Shown: piece by piece, positions 31,011-39,221 of the stretch | How positions within the stretch are numbered: position 1 is the stretch's first letter | How the letters are laid out: every line of letters begins with the position of its first letter | Assembly: GCA_964599885.1 (NCBI GenBank) | Contig: CAZRHH010000007.1 | Coordinates: forward strand, 23,083 to 87,082 | Direction of reading: 5' to 3' | DNA length: 64,000 bases | Source: CAZRHH01 sp964599885 | GTDB taxonomy: Bacteria; Chloroflexota; Dehalococcoidia; DSTF01; JACRBR01 | Made by a program: the position numbers and the translations under genes | The notes under the pieces: generated by a model | Databases searched by the model: none | What the model was told of the DNA's origin: nothing | Seen by the model: only the letters and a program-made list of their open reading frames with translations

Positions 31011-31648
31011 GCTTCCTTCACCATGCTCATACCCGCACCATCGGCGCGGATGAGCATCTTCTGCAGTTTCGCCACAGCCTTGTGCTGGAGCGCTTTCACG
31101 TTACCCTCGCGTTTCCCGAGCGCCTTCGCGGTTTCGGCTATCGATAGTCCGACGGCGAAGCGCAGCGCGATCACATCGCGTTGCGCTTCCGGCAATAGTT
31201 CGGTCGCCCGGCGTACCTCGTCCATCGTGATCCGCTGCTCGACCATCGTTGCCGGTCCGGCGCGCCAGTCGACCATCTCTTCCGATAGCTCTGCCGTCGG
31301 CCCGCCGCGTTGCGAGGTGCGGCGGAAGTACGTCGCGATGTGGTTGTGCGCGATCCGGAAGAGCCACGACGAGAACGGCACATCCCGCCAGCGGAAGTCG
31401 CAGATCGCGCTTAGCATCTTGAGGAAGACCTCTTCGGTCAGATCCTCGGCTTCCGCCACGTTCCCGACGCGGGCAACCGTATAGCGGTACACCCGCGGCA
31501 TGTACCAGTCGTACAGGTCGGCCAGCGCCGATTGGTCGCCCAGACGCGCGCGATCGACCGTCGCCCGCTCGACTTCCAGCGGGACGGCGTAGATAGCGGG
31601 AAGATCCAACCCGGATGCCTCGTTTCTGATTGAGGGAGCCAGAGTCAT
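31007..31648 (-). CDS. ECF-type RNA polymerase sigma factor
   Basis: 213 residues from the ATG at 31648 (a TTG at 31666 is possible). Region 2 is visible as ALADLYDWYMPRVYRYTVARVGNVAEAEDLTEEVFLKMLSAI (about 41-83) with the core-binding DLTEEVF, then FSSWLFRIAHNHIATYFRR (2.3/2.4). Region 4 is ELLPEAQRDVIALRFAVGLS with the HTH IAETAKALGKREGNVKALQHKAVAKL (about 170-195). Coupled to the DUF5667 protein downstream, so its activity is probably set by that membrane partner. No autoregulatory promoter could be identified with confidence. Confidence 0.9.
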   Translation of the reverse strand: MTLAPSIRNEASGLDLPAIYAVPLEVERATVDRARLGDQSALADLYDWYMPRVYRYTVARVGNVAEAEDLTEEVFLKMLSAICDFRWRDVPFSSWLFRIAHNHIATYFRRTSQRGGPTAELSEEMVDWRAGPATMVEQRITMDEVRRATELLPEAQRDVIALRFAVGLSIAETAKALGKREGNVKALQHKAVAKLQKMLIRADGAGMSMVKEA

Positions 31649-31861
31649 CGTAACCGCTTCGCCCAAAGCCCGTCCACGCGTTCATGCCACACACGAGATA
31701 TAACGTTTGGGCGCCCGAAAAGGTTAACGCTCCTGAGCATCAAAATTGCCTCTGCGGGCCCAATCTGTCCCCGTTCGCGGATTCGCTCACAAACCAAACC
31801 AGCCGCTACTGGATGCCGTACTATTCGGATGGGGTGCGTTGCCCCGAAACGGAGGACCACC

Positions 31862-32002
31862 ATGGAGAATCTGCCGTTCATCCTCATCGCGCTGGCATGC
31901 CCGATCGGCATGGGCCTGATGATGCTGCTGATGGGTCGCGGGATGATGGGAATGGGGTGGGGTGGCTCGCAGGCGGCGGCCAAATCCGACAGGCCCGAAT
32001 GA
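31862..32002 (+). CDS. Very small Met-rich membrane protein
   Basis: 46 residues starting MENLPFILIALACPIGMG and continuing as a Met/Gly-rich helix (LMMLLMGRGMMGMGWGG) with a short polar tail. One transmembrane helix (about 5-27) with a Cys-Pro and clustered Met resembles small metal-resistance-associated membrane peptides found near copper or heavy-metal genes. CCACCATGG context gives little ribosome-site information. Its TGA at 32000-32002 overlaps an ATG at 31999 (ATGA), the natural start of the next gene before its frameshift. Too short for confident family assignment. Confidence 0.55.
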   Translation: MENLPFILIALACPIGMGLMMLLMGRGMMGMGWGGSQAAAKSDRPE

Positions 32003-32938
32003 CAGGCAGATCCGCGAAACTCCCGGCAGCCCACCAAGCCCGGGTGGTTCCAGCGTAACCGCAACAAGATCTGGTTAGCGCTCCTGGGCGCCGGCGTCGT
32101 CGCGGTCGGCGCCTACGTCCTCTCGCTCCGCCCGGAAGGGCATGAGGACGTGGCATCGGTCAGTGCGTCGCCGTCGATCTACACGTTCGAGACAGCGGAT
32201 TTGCATGCGCTCAGCTTCGACCCCGCGGATCCCGAGCGGCTGGTGTTCGGGCACCACGGCGGGTTGCTGGTCAGCGAGAACAGCGGAACGACGTGGCGCG
32301 CGCTGGTCGATCAGCGCAACTTCGATGGGATGAGCCTGGTCTTCGACCCGCAACAGGAACGCACGCTCTACCTGGCAGGACACGACGCATTTTCCCGCAG
32401 CGACGACGCGGGCGCCACGTGGCAGCCCGTGAGCCAGAACCTTCCCGGCCTCGATCTGCACGCGTTCGGCGCGTCGCCCGCGACGCCGGGGAAGTTCTAC
32501 GCGTTCGCCCTGGGGCAGGGCATCTTCGTCAGCGAGGGCGGTGACTCGACCTGGTCGCCGCTGTGGGCTGATGCGCCACAGGGCACGAACTCGATTGTGG
32601 AGTTGAGCGATGGAACGCTTATCGTCGGCGCCACCGACAAGGGCATCGTCCGTTCCGACGATGCGGGTGCGACGTGGCAGGCTTCGCGAAGCGGCATCGA
32701 CACCGGCATCATCTTCGCTGTCGAGGGCGACGCGGCGAGCGGAAGACTGTACGCCGGGACCAGCAACGGGCTCTTCGCCAGCACCGACGGTGGCCGAAGC
32801 TGGACGCCGACGACGCTGGATGACGCGCAGGTCGTGGTCGTCGGTGTCAGCTCTGCCAACCCGGACAACGTGATGGCGATCGATGGCGAAGGCCGGCTCT
32901 ACCGCTCCACCGACGGCGGCAACACCTGGCTGAGTTAA
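31999..32938 (+). pseudogene. BNR/sialidase-like repeat protein, F510_1955-like, with apparent frameshift near 32017
   Basis: The ATG at 31999 encodes MTGRSAK before leaving frame. The sensible continuation NSRQPTKPGWFQRNRNKIWL with a transmembrane helix (WLALLGAGVVAVGAYVLSL) is in the frame that is open from 32003 to 32938. Dropping one A from the AAA at 32017-32019 would join them into about 312 residues. The exported part is a beta-propeller with repeated BNR-type motifs: FGHHGGLLVSENSGTTWRAL, FSRSDDAGATWQPVS, VRSDDAGATWQASRSG, FASTDGGRSWTPT, YRSTDGGNTWLS. If the shift is real, translation would need the internal GTG at 32150, losing the anchor. It may equally be a sequencing error. Confidence 0.65.
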
Positions 32939-33030
32939 CGCAACCCGAACGAAGATCGCACGCAACCACTCCGGCTCCGGTTAGTTGCACGGGCAATCAG
33001 TACGACTGAACTCGTCCAGTCTTCCAGGTT

Positions 33031-33990
33031 CTACGGCCCGACAGGCAACAGCCGTGTTGGATCGAACAGAATGTTTCCTTCGCTGGGAAGCAGCATGATC
33101 TGGATGTCATCGGCGAGCCTCTGGATCGCCTGGTACTGAATCAGCGCCGGAGTAAGCGATGCGTTGAGCAGCGCGTTCGCATCGGCCTGGCCCTGCGCCT
33201 CGATGCGCAGGCGGTCGGCTTCGCCAAGCGCGGTCGCAGCCTTCTGGCGGGCTTCCGCTTCGGCGACGGCAACGCGGTTCTGCGCGGCGATCGCTTCTTG
33301 CTCGGCGCGCACCTTCTCATCGATCGACGCCTGGAAGTCTGCCTTGAAGGCGATGTTGTCGACGAGGAAGTCTTCGACGGTGATGCCGATCGGTTCGAGC
33401 TCATCGATCAGGCGCTCTTTGACGGAGGCGCGGATCACTTCGCGTCCCTGCGCCAGTTCGGTCGCGTCGTACTTCACCGTCTCGTCCTTGACGATCTGGT
33501 TCACCCGCGAGACGATCGAGCGGTCGACGTAATTCGGGTTCTCACGCAGCAGCGTCTCGACGATCGCCGGATCGATGCTGTAGTTCAGCGACGGCGCGAT
33601 GAACACATCCTGATTGTCGTTTGAGAACGTGTCGAGGCAGTTGGGCGCGCCGTTGCTGCACTGGCTGTCCGGGCGGTAGACCTGCCGCTGCACGCTGACG
33701 GTGCGCGTTGTCTGCCACGGTACTTGAAACTTGTCGCCCTCCGCGCGTGTGCCGATGATGTTGCCGCCGATGTCGTACGACACACCGACGTGCCCCGCTC
33801 CGATCGGCTCCCAGGCCGAGATCGCCAGAAACGGAAGAAACAGCAGCAGGAACCCGACGGCCGATAACACACGCACACTCGTGCGCAGTATCGCCGCATT
33901 CTCGACCGTCCCCTGCACAAAGTACGGGGCGACGAAGAGACCGACGGCCAACAGGATGACGAGAATGACGCTGACGACGATGAACACCAT
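33031..33990 (-). CDS. SPFH/Band 7 (prohibitin-like) membrane protein
   Basis: 319 residues. Two hydrophobic helices at the N terminus (about 3-25 and 38-60) precede the SPFH domain (about 65-230: GHVGVSYDIGG, VSVQRQVYRP, DVFIAPSLNYSIDPAIVETLL, VREDFLVDNIAF-like strand). A helical segment rich in Ala/Glu follows (FQASIDEKVRAEQEAIAAQNRVAVAEAEARQKA, about 225-260), typical of prohibitin-type oligomerising coiled coils. Such proteins build membrane microdomain scaffolds or hold membrane proteases. Convergent with the BNR-repeat gene and divergent from the MMPL gene; no obvious operon partner. Confidence 0.88.
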   Translation of the reverse strand: MVFIVVSVILVILLAVGLFVAPYFVQGTVENAAILRTSVRVLSAVGFLLLFLPFLAISAWEPIGAGHVGVSYDIGGNIIGTRAEGDKFQVPWQTTRTVSVQRQVYRPDSQCSNGAPNCLDTFSNDNQDVFIAPSLNYSIDPAIVETLLRENPNYVDRSIVSRVNQIVKDETVKYDATELAQGREVIRASVKERLIDELEPIGITVEDFLVDNIAFKADFQASIDEKVRAEQEAIAAQNRVAVAEAEARQKAATALGEADRLRIEAQGQADANALLNASLTPALIQYQAIQRLADDIQIMLLPSEGNILFDPTRLLPVGP

Positions 33991-34253
33991 GCGCTGACTC
34001 CCCCTCTGATTGCGTGACGCTTACCGGATGGAGCCATGGTACTCCTGCTCATCCTGGATGCGATTCATCTCGCCGTGACCTGAACATCCGCCTTCAGGCG
34101 GAGCCTCCTCAGGATTTGCATAGCTCCGCTTCCCCCGAAGGTAGGAGGCCGCAACCCGCCAATCGCTCGATTCGGCGCGCCCGGCACCGTCCTATAACTA
34201 CATCAAGCCGCTTTTTTCGGCGGTACAGATATATGCAGCGGGAGATATCAGAC

Positions 34254-36509
34254 ATGTTTTCATTCCTTTCACCAAGCAAACTGGCAAGTAAAAGCGCACG
34301 GCACCCCTGGCTCACCATTGGACTCTGGGCCGTCCTCGTCGCCGCCGCCTTCATCAGCGCCGGCAACATGAACGTCAACGACGAGCAGACGATCGACGGT
34401 TCGGACTCACTCCGCGCCGAACGCCTGCTCGAAGATCTGCGCGGCGACGCGGTGCCGACCGAAAGCGTCGTCATCGTGTCGGATGGGGCGACCGCGGGGG
34501 ACCCCGCGTTCCGCACACTGGCCGAGCGGCTCACCGCCGAGCTTCGCGCGCTCGATGTCGTTGTCTCCGCCACCAACTTCTACGAGACCGGCGATGGCGG
34601 CCTCGTCTCGCAGGATCGCACCAAGATGATCATCCCGCTCGTCATCACCGGCGAGGCGGCCGACGCTGCCGACGCTGCCGACATTATCGAGCCGGTCGTC
34701 AAGGCCGTGCACGATGCCAATGGCAACGGCTTCACCGTCCTCACCGTTGGCGATGGCAGCATCAGCAAAGAATTCAATGAGACGTTCGAATCCGACCTCG
34801 CATCTGCCGAGATGATCGGCATCCCGGCGGCGCTGGTCGTGCTGCTGTTCGTCTTCGGCGCGGCGGTCGCGGCGGGCGTGCCGGTCGTGCTCGCGCTGCT
34901 CGGCATCCTTGTGTCGGTCGGCATCACTGCGGTGATCAGCCGCTTCACCCCGGTGAACAGTATCGTCACCAACATGATCACGATGATCGGCCTGGCGGTC
35001 GGCATCGACTACACGCTGTTCATCGTCGAGCGCTTCCGCGAAGAGCGGGCGAAGGGCACCGAGAAGATCGAAGCGATCGTCACGTCGGGCAACACGGCCA
35101 GCCGCGCCGTGCTGTTCTCCGGCATCACCGTAATGATCGCTGTGGCCGGCATGTTCATCGTCCCCTCAAACATGTTCCGGAGCCTCGCCATCGGCGCCAT
35201 GGCCGCCGTGTTCGCCGCCGTGCTCGTCGCATTGACGCTGCTGCCGGCGATGCTGAGCGTGCTCGGCGACAAGATCAACTGGCTCCCCCTCCCCGGACGC
35301 AAGACGCGCGTCTCGGAAGTGGAGAGCGAGAGCGGGTTCTGGGGCCGGACGACATCCGCCGTCATGCGCCACCCCGTTCTCGCGATCGTCGGCTCGGTCG
35401 GCATCCTGGTTGCCGCCGCCGCGCCTGCCGCGACAATGGAGATTGGCAGCCCCGGCCTCCGCGACGCGCCGCAGAAGCTCAACTCGGTCAAGGCGTTCAA
35501 CGTCCTCGATACCGACTTCTCGGCCGGCCGTCTGTCGCCCACTGACATCGTCATCGAAGGCGACAACGTGAATTCGCGCGACGTGCAGATCGCGATCACC
35601 AACCTGCGCGCGTCCGTCGTCGGGGACAAGGACATCAGCAGCGTCGGCGAACTCGAAGTGAACGACGACGGTACCGTCGCCGCGCTGCCCGTCATCATCG
35701 ATGGCGACAGCCTCGGCGCCGATGCGCGCGCCGCCGTCAACCGTTTGCGCGACAACTACATCCCGACAGCGTTCGGAGGCACCGACGTCGACGTCATCGT
35801 CGGCGGCGACGCGGCCAGCACGACCGATTACGTCGAGACGATGGTCTTCTACCTGCCGCTCGTCATCGCCTTCGTGCTGACGCTGAGCTTCGTCCTGCTG
35901 TTGCTTGTGTTCCGCTCGATCATCATTCCGGTGAAGGCGATCCTGATGAACCTGCTGTCGGTCGGCGCGGCGTACGGCCTGATCGTGCTGGTGTTCCAGC
36001 ACGGCGTCGGCACCGGCCTGTTCGGGTTCCAGCGGACCGATAGCATCGCGGCGTTCCTGCCCATCTTCCTGTTCACGGTGCTGTTCGGGCTCTCGATGGA
36101 CTACCACGTCTTCCTGCTGACCCGCATCCAGGAGCGCTTTCTGCAGACGGGCGACAACGCGGCGGCTGTGAGCTACGGTCTGCGTTCGACCGCGCACATC
36201 ATTACCGGCGCCGCGGCGATCATGATGGTCGTGTTTGGTGGCTTCGCGATGGGCAGCATGGTGGAGATGCAGCAGATGGGCTTCGGCCTGGCTATCGCCG
36301 TCCTCATCGATGCGACGATCGTCCGTTCGATACTGGTACCGGCGAGCATGGAGATGCTGGGCGCATGGAACTGGTATCTGCCGTCGTGGCTCGGCTGGCT
36401 CCCCCGCATCCACGTCGAAGGCGCGCCGGAGCCAGCCGTCGAGACGGCTCCCGCACCCGCCCCCGCACCGCAGCCCGCCTTCGAACTGGCAGGTGCCGGT
36501 GGCGATTAG
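34254..36509 (+). CDS. MMPL/RND-type lipid or small-molecule exporter
   Basis: 751 residues from MFSFLSPSKLASKSARHPWL at 34254, with GGGAGAT upstream; the frame extends further 5' but is non-membrane-like. Twelve transmembrane helices in the MMPL pattern: TM1 at about 20-38, a large extracytoplasmic domain, TM2-6 (about 190-360), TM7 near 385, a second extracytoplasmic domain, then TM8-12 (about 540-725). Conserved intramembrane GIDYTLFIVERFREE (about 258-272) and LSMDYHVFLLTRIQERF (about 612-628) carry the Asp-Tyr pairs of the proton relay. The tail is Pro/Ala-rich. Substrate unknown. Followed by a strong terminator at 36597. Confidence 0.92.
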   Translation: MFSFLSPSKLASKSARHPWLTIGLWAVLVAAAFISAGNMNVNDEQTIDGSDSLRAERLLEDLRGDAVPTESVVIVSDGATAGDPAFRTLAERLTAELRALDVVVSATNFYETGDGGLVSQDRTKMIIPLVITGEAADAADAADIIEPVVKAVHDANGNGFTVLTVGDGSISKEFNETFESDLASAEMIGIPAALVVLLFVFGAAVAAGVPVVLALLGILVSVGITAVISRFTPVNSIVTNMITMIGLAVGIDYTLFIVERFREERAKGTEKIEAIVTSGNTASRAVLFSGITVMIAVAGMFIVPSNMFRSLAIGAMAAVFAAVLVALTLLPAMLSVLGDKINWLPLPGRKTRVSEVESESGFWGRTTSAVMRHPVLAIVGSVGILVAAAAPAATMEIGSPGLRDAPQKLNSVKAFNVLDTDFSAGRLSPTDIVIEGDNVNSRDVQIAITNLRASVVGDKDISSVGELEVNDDGTVAALPVIIDGDSLGADARAAVNRLRDNYIPTAFGGTDVDVIVGGDAASTTDYVETMVFYLPLVIAFVLTLSFVLLLLVFRSIIIPVKAILMNLLSVGAAYGLIVLVFQHGVGTGLFGFQRTDSIAAFLPIFLFTVLFGLSMDYHVFLLTRIQERFLQTGDNAAAVSYGLRSTAHIITGAAAIMMVVFGGFAMGSMVEMQQMGFGLAIAVLIDATIVRSILVPASMEMLGAWNWYLPSWLGWLPRIHVEGAPEPAVETAPAPAPAPQPAFELAGAGGD

Positions 36510-36596
36510 TTGAGGCTGTGGGAGGTGAGAGGTGAGAGGTGGGCGCTTCTTATCTTGGACGATGGGACGCAATAACTAGCTGATCTCCCCTCAGGC

Positions 36597-36640
36597 AGGC
36601 CGCCGGATCTCGCGCGAGATCCGGCGGCCTTTGTTTGTTG
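36597..36640 (+). terminator. Intrinsic terminator: 34-nt perfect palindrome plus T-rich run
   Basis: 36597-36630 (AGGCCGCCGGATCTCGC and its exact reverse complement) is a perfect 34-nt palindrome followed by TTGTTTGTTG. It ends the MMPL transcript. Confidence 0.8.
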
Positions 36641-36736
36641 CTGCCAAAGCAGCATGTTCTGGCCACTGACACCACGCTGTCAGCACGACTTGCGTACGAT
36701 GCGATCCTGAACGATGAAACGAGGAGCATCACGAAC

Positions 36737-36961
36737 ATGGAAGTCACCGGCCTCATCTACTATCTCAACAGCGAACACCCCGCGAAGCTCCGCGCGTTCT
36801 ACCGTGACATCATCCGCCTCAAGCCAAACCCCGACATGGGCGACGACGCGCTGCTCGCTAAGATCGGCAACCCGATGACCGCCGACACAACCTCGTTTCC
36901 GGGGCGTGCGTCGTCGCTGATGCTGTACGGCGGATATTCGTCACGCAGCAGGTACGTGTAG
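36737..36961 (+). pseudogene. Truncated VOC-family gene fragment, overlapped by the opposite-strand DUF4389 gene
   Basis: The ATG at 36737 opens MEVTGLIYYLNSEHPAKLRAFYRD and continues to about DDALLAKIGNP (residue 48), the first beta-alpha-beta unit of a VOC/glyoxalase-fold protein. The homology-like pattern then stops, and the remaining frame (SFPGRASSLMLYGGYSSRSRYV) is antisense to the DUF4389 gene. A full VOC protein would need 70 or more further residues. The fragment therefore looks cut by a rearrangement whose junction lies at about 36880, or by an assembly join. Confidence 0.6.
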
Positions 36962-37500
36962 GCGGCCGAACGGTTGTACCAGCGCATGACGCCGACGTTG
37001 AAACGGAACAGTCCGCGTGGGTACCTGCCCGTGAACAGGATCGCCCACCACGCGATGAACGTCGTGATGTACCAGGCGAACTGTACGAAGCCAAAGACGA
37101 TCTGGTTCGGGATGATCGCGAAGACGCGAATGAACAGCCGGAACCGTGATTGCCGCTCCGCATACGGGATGTCGAGCGTCAGCGGATAGTCGCCCGGTTC
37201 CCAGGAAAACGGCGGATACTCGTCGCGCAGCAGCATCGCGTACGCGAATGAGTTGGATGCCCAACGCAAGGTCCCGCTCGTGAACTCGAAGAACGCCTTT
37301 GGATAGCGGCCCGTGAACAGGATGGCGAACCAGGCAAGCACGGTCAGGATGCTCACGGCGACAAGGAGCAGGTAGATCGCGAAGAGGTGCGGGATGATCA
37401 GGAAGATCTTGACGAAGATCAGCCAGCGCGACAGCCGCTCCGGGTACTGGACATCGAAGGCGACCGGATGTGCGGTTGCGGGTCGTTCCGGCTCAATCAT
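36799..37500 (-). CDS. DUF4389 membrane protein
   Basis: 233 residues from MIEPERPATAHPVAFDVQYP at 37500. Two homologous halves each contain a hydrophobic block and a matching motif: VLAWFAILFTGRYPKAFFEFTSGTLRWASNSFAYAMLLRDEYPPF and FIAWWAILFTGRYPRGLFRFNVGVMRWYNRSAAYTYLLRDEYPPY (quoted as features of the duplication; about residues 50-105 and 140-200). Four to five transmembrane helices are expected. The last 35 residues (GNEVVSAVIGLP...) are antisense to the VOC fragment and are probably not native, so the true end was likely near DEYPPYS. Function of the family unknown. Confidence 0.8.
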   Translation of the reverse strand: MIEPERPATAHPVAFDVQYPERLSRWLIFVKIFLIIPHLFAIYLLLVAVSILTVLAWFAILFTGRYPKAFFEFTSGTLRWASNSFAYAMLLRDEYPPFSWEPGDYPLTLDIPYAERQSRFRLFIRVFAIIPNQIVFGFVQFAWYITTFIAWWAILFTGRYPRGLFRFNVGVMRWYNRSAAYTYLLRDEYPPYSISDDARPGNEVVSAVIGLPILASSASSPMSGFGLRRMMSR

Positions 37501-37691
37501 GCGACAGTATCGGTCAAACGCGTGTTCTGGCGAAGGGGCGGAGTCTGGCACAGGGCGGCTACGAATCTCCACCCGACACGCCCCAAGCCATTGCACACCT
37601 TCGAACGCCGTGTCGACGGTGTGCTGTATTATGCTCACGATTCAGCGGGAGGTGATCTCGCCGGGCTGATAGCGGGCGGTGTTTGGGTGCG

Positions 37692-38384
37692 ATGAGCGAC
37701 GACCCGGTGGACCAGATCAATCGCTCGGCGGTCACGCTTGCGGCGTTGGCGCTGATCTTTGTCGCGGCGATCGTGGTGGTGTTGGCGTGGGGCGCCGCTG
37801 GCACGAGCATCGGCCGCATCGAGGACTTCGCCGGGTGGCTGCGCGACCACGATACACGCAACGCCAAGCTGATCCTGACGCTGGGCGCCGTCGTCATCGG
37901 GCTGCTGTCGCTGACGGTGATCATTGCCGAACTGACGCCGGCGCCGCAGCAGAAGATGCGCGTGCGCAACGTGAAGTCCGGTGATGCGGTGCTGACGACG
38001 AAGGCGATCGCCGAATGCATCGAAGCGGAGGTGCGCACGGTAGAGCACGTGGCGCAGTGCCAGGCGATCGTCGTAGCACGCGGGAAGCGCGTCGAGGTGC
38101 TGCTGGAGCTGCACGTCGATGCGGGCGCGGATCTGGCGCATACGGCGGACGAGGCGTGCCGACGGGCGCACGTGCTTGTCGAGCAGAACATGGGCATCGA
38201 ACTCGTGGCGCGGCCGCGCGCTCGGATGCACTATCGAGAATTACGCCTGAAGGACGACGGGACGCCGCACCCGCCGACCGGGTGGGAGCGGCCTCACAGG
38301 GACGAGGGGAACGATGACGAACGACGAAACGCCGGGGCACCTGAAGAAGCGCAAAGCGAAGCTGATCGAGCCACCGGCACCTGA
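37692..38384 (+). CDS. AmaP/Asp23-like membrane-anchored protein
   Basis: 230 residues from MSDDPVDQINRS. Two transmembrane helices (about 12-36 and 58-82) are followed by an Asp23/Gls24-like domain (about 88-185: MRVRNVKSGDAVLTTKAIAE, then EVLLELHVDAGADLAHTADEACRRAHVLVEQNMG). This matches the alkaline shock response membrane anchor protein AmaP of Firmicutes and actinobacteria, which tethers Asp23 at the membrane. The charged C-terminal tail overlaps the scpB start by 71 nt in another frame. A TATTAT at 37627-37632 could be its -10. First gene of an AmaP-scpB-DUF503 run. Confidence 0.72.
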   Translation: MSDDPVDQINRSAVTLAALALIFVAAIVVVLAWGAAGTSIGRIEDFAGWLRDHDTRNAKLILTLGAVVIGLLSLTVIIAELTPAPQQKMRVRNVKSGDAVLTTKAIAECIEAEVRTVEHVAQCQAIVVARGKRVEVLLELHVDAGADLAHTADEACRRAHVLVEQNMGIELVARPRARMHYRELRLKDDGTPHPPTGWERPHRDEGNDDERRNAGAPEEAQSEADRATGT

Positions 38385-38934
38385 GGAGTTGATGCCGATT
38401 CTCGAGGCGGTGTTGTTCGTCGCCGACGCTCCTATCGAGATCGCCGCGCTGGCACGGACGGTCAACGCGCCGCGCGCCGACGTGATCGCGACGCTGGACG
38501 AGCTGGGCGAGGCGTGTCGCGAGCGCGGCGTGCGGCTGCAGCGTACGGGCGAACTCGTGCAGCTCGTTTCGGCGCCGCAAACGGCGGCGTACGTCGAACG
38601 CTTTCTGGGGCTGGAGCATCCGCCGCTGACGAATGCGTCGCTGGAGACGCTGGCGATCATCGCGTACCGGCAACCGATCACGCGCGCCGGTATTGAGGCG
38701 GTGCGTGGCGTCGATTGCGATGGCCCGATTCGGACGCTGACCGCCCGCGACCTGATCGAGGATGTCGGCCGGGCGCCCGTGATCGGACGGCCGATGCTGT
38801 TCGGCACGACGGTGCGCTTTCTCGAATACTTCGGGCTGGAGAAGCCCGACGATCTGCCGCCGTTGCCGCAGGGGATGCAAGAGGTGTCATTGCACGGCGC
38901 ACCCCTGCCGGAGACGGAAGAGGCGGCGATCTGA
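38314..38934 (+). CDS. scpB: Segregation and condensation protein B
   Basis: Winged-helix partner of ScpA in the Smc condensin complex. 206 residues, GAGGGGAA upstream of the ATG. LMPILEAVLFVADAPIEIAALARTV (about 26-50) begins the first winged helix, and the conserved LETLAIIAYRQPITRAGIEAVRGVDCDGPIRTLTARDLIEDVGRA segment (about 109-153) the second, ending with RPMLFGTTVRFLEYFGLEKPDDLPPLP. Full length. Upstream it overlaps the AmaP-like gene and downstream the DUF503 frame, so the three are co-transcribed; scpA is elsewhere in the window. Confidence 0.93.
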   Translation: MTNDETPGHLKKRKAKLIEPPAPEELMPILEAVLFVADAPIEIAALARTVNAPRADVIATLDELGEACRERGVRLQRTGELVQLVSAPQTAAYVERFLGLEHPPLTNASLETLAIIAYRQPITRAGIEAVRGVDCDGPIRTLTARDLIEDVGRAPVIGRPMLFGTTVRFLEYFGLEKPDDLPPLPQGMQEVSLHGAPLPETEEAAI

Positions 38935-39221
38935 ACGTCGGCGTGCTGCGGTTCTCGCTGCGCCTGCCCGAGAGCGGCTCGCTCAAGGACAAGCGCCAAG
39001 TCGTACGCAGCGTCGCGCAGCGCATTCGCAACAAGTTCAGCGTGTCCGTCGCCGAAGTCGGCGACAACGACGTCTGGCAGATCGCGACGATGGGCGTCGC
39101 GGTGGTTGCCAATTCGGCGCGTCATTGCGACGACGTGCTGAACGAGATCGTCGGCTACGTCGAATCGTCGCGGCTCGATGCGGAACTGATCGACGTTGAG
39201 ACGGAAGTGATTACGCTATGA
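38931..39221 (+). CDS. DUF503 (YlxP-like) protein
   Basis: 96 residues if the family-typical N terminus NVGVLRFSLRLPESGSLKDKR is complete. That start would be a CTG at 38931 overlapping the scpB stop (CTGA, 38931-38934), with GGAAGAGG upstream. The nearest conventional start is a GTG at 38943, which drops three residues before LRF. Motifs SLKDKRQVVRSVAQRIRNKFSVSVAEV and WQIATMGVAVVAN are characteristic of DUF503/YlxP, a small protein often near translation and ribosome-maturation genes, of uncertain role. Its end overlaps the convergent rimO by 11 nt. Confidence 0.82.
   Translation: MNVGVLRFSLRLPESGSLKDKRQVVRSVAQRIRNKFSVSVAEVGDNDVWQIATMGVAVVANSARHCDDVLNEIVGYVESSRLDAELIDVETEVITL

Noticed and set aside
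28208..38934. scpA-scpB operon
   Set aside because: The two genes are 10 kb apart and on opposite strands.
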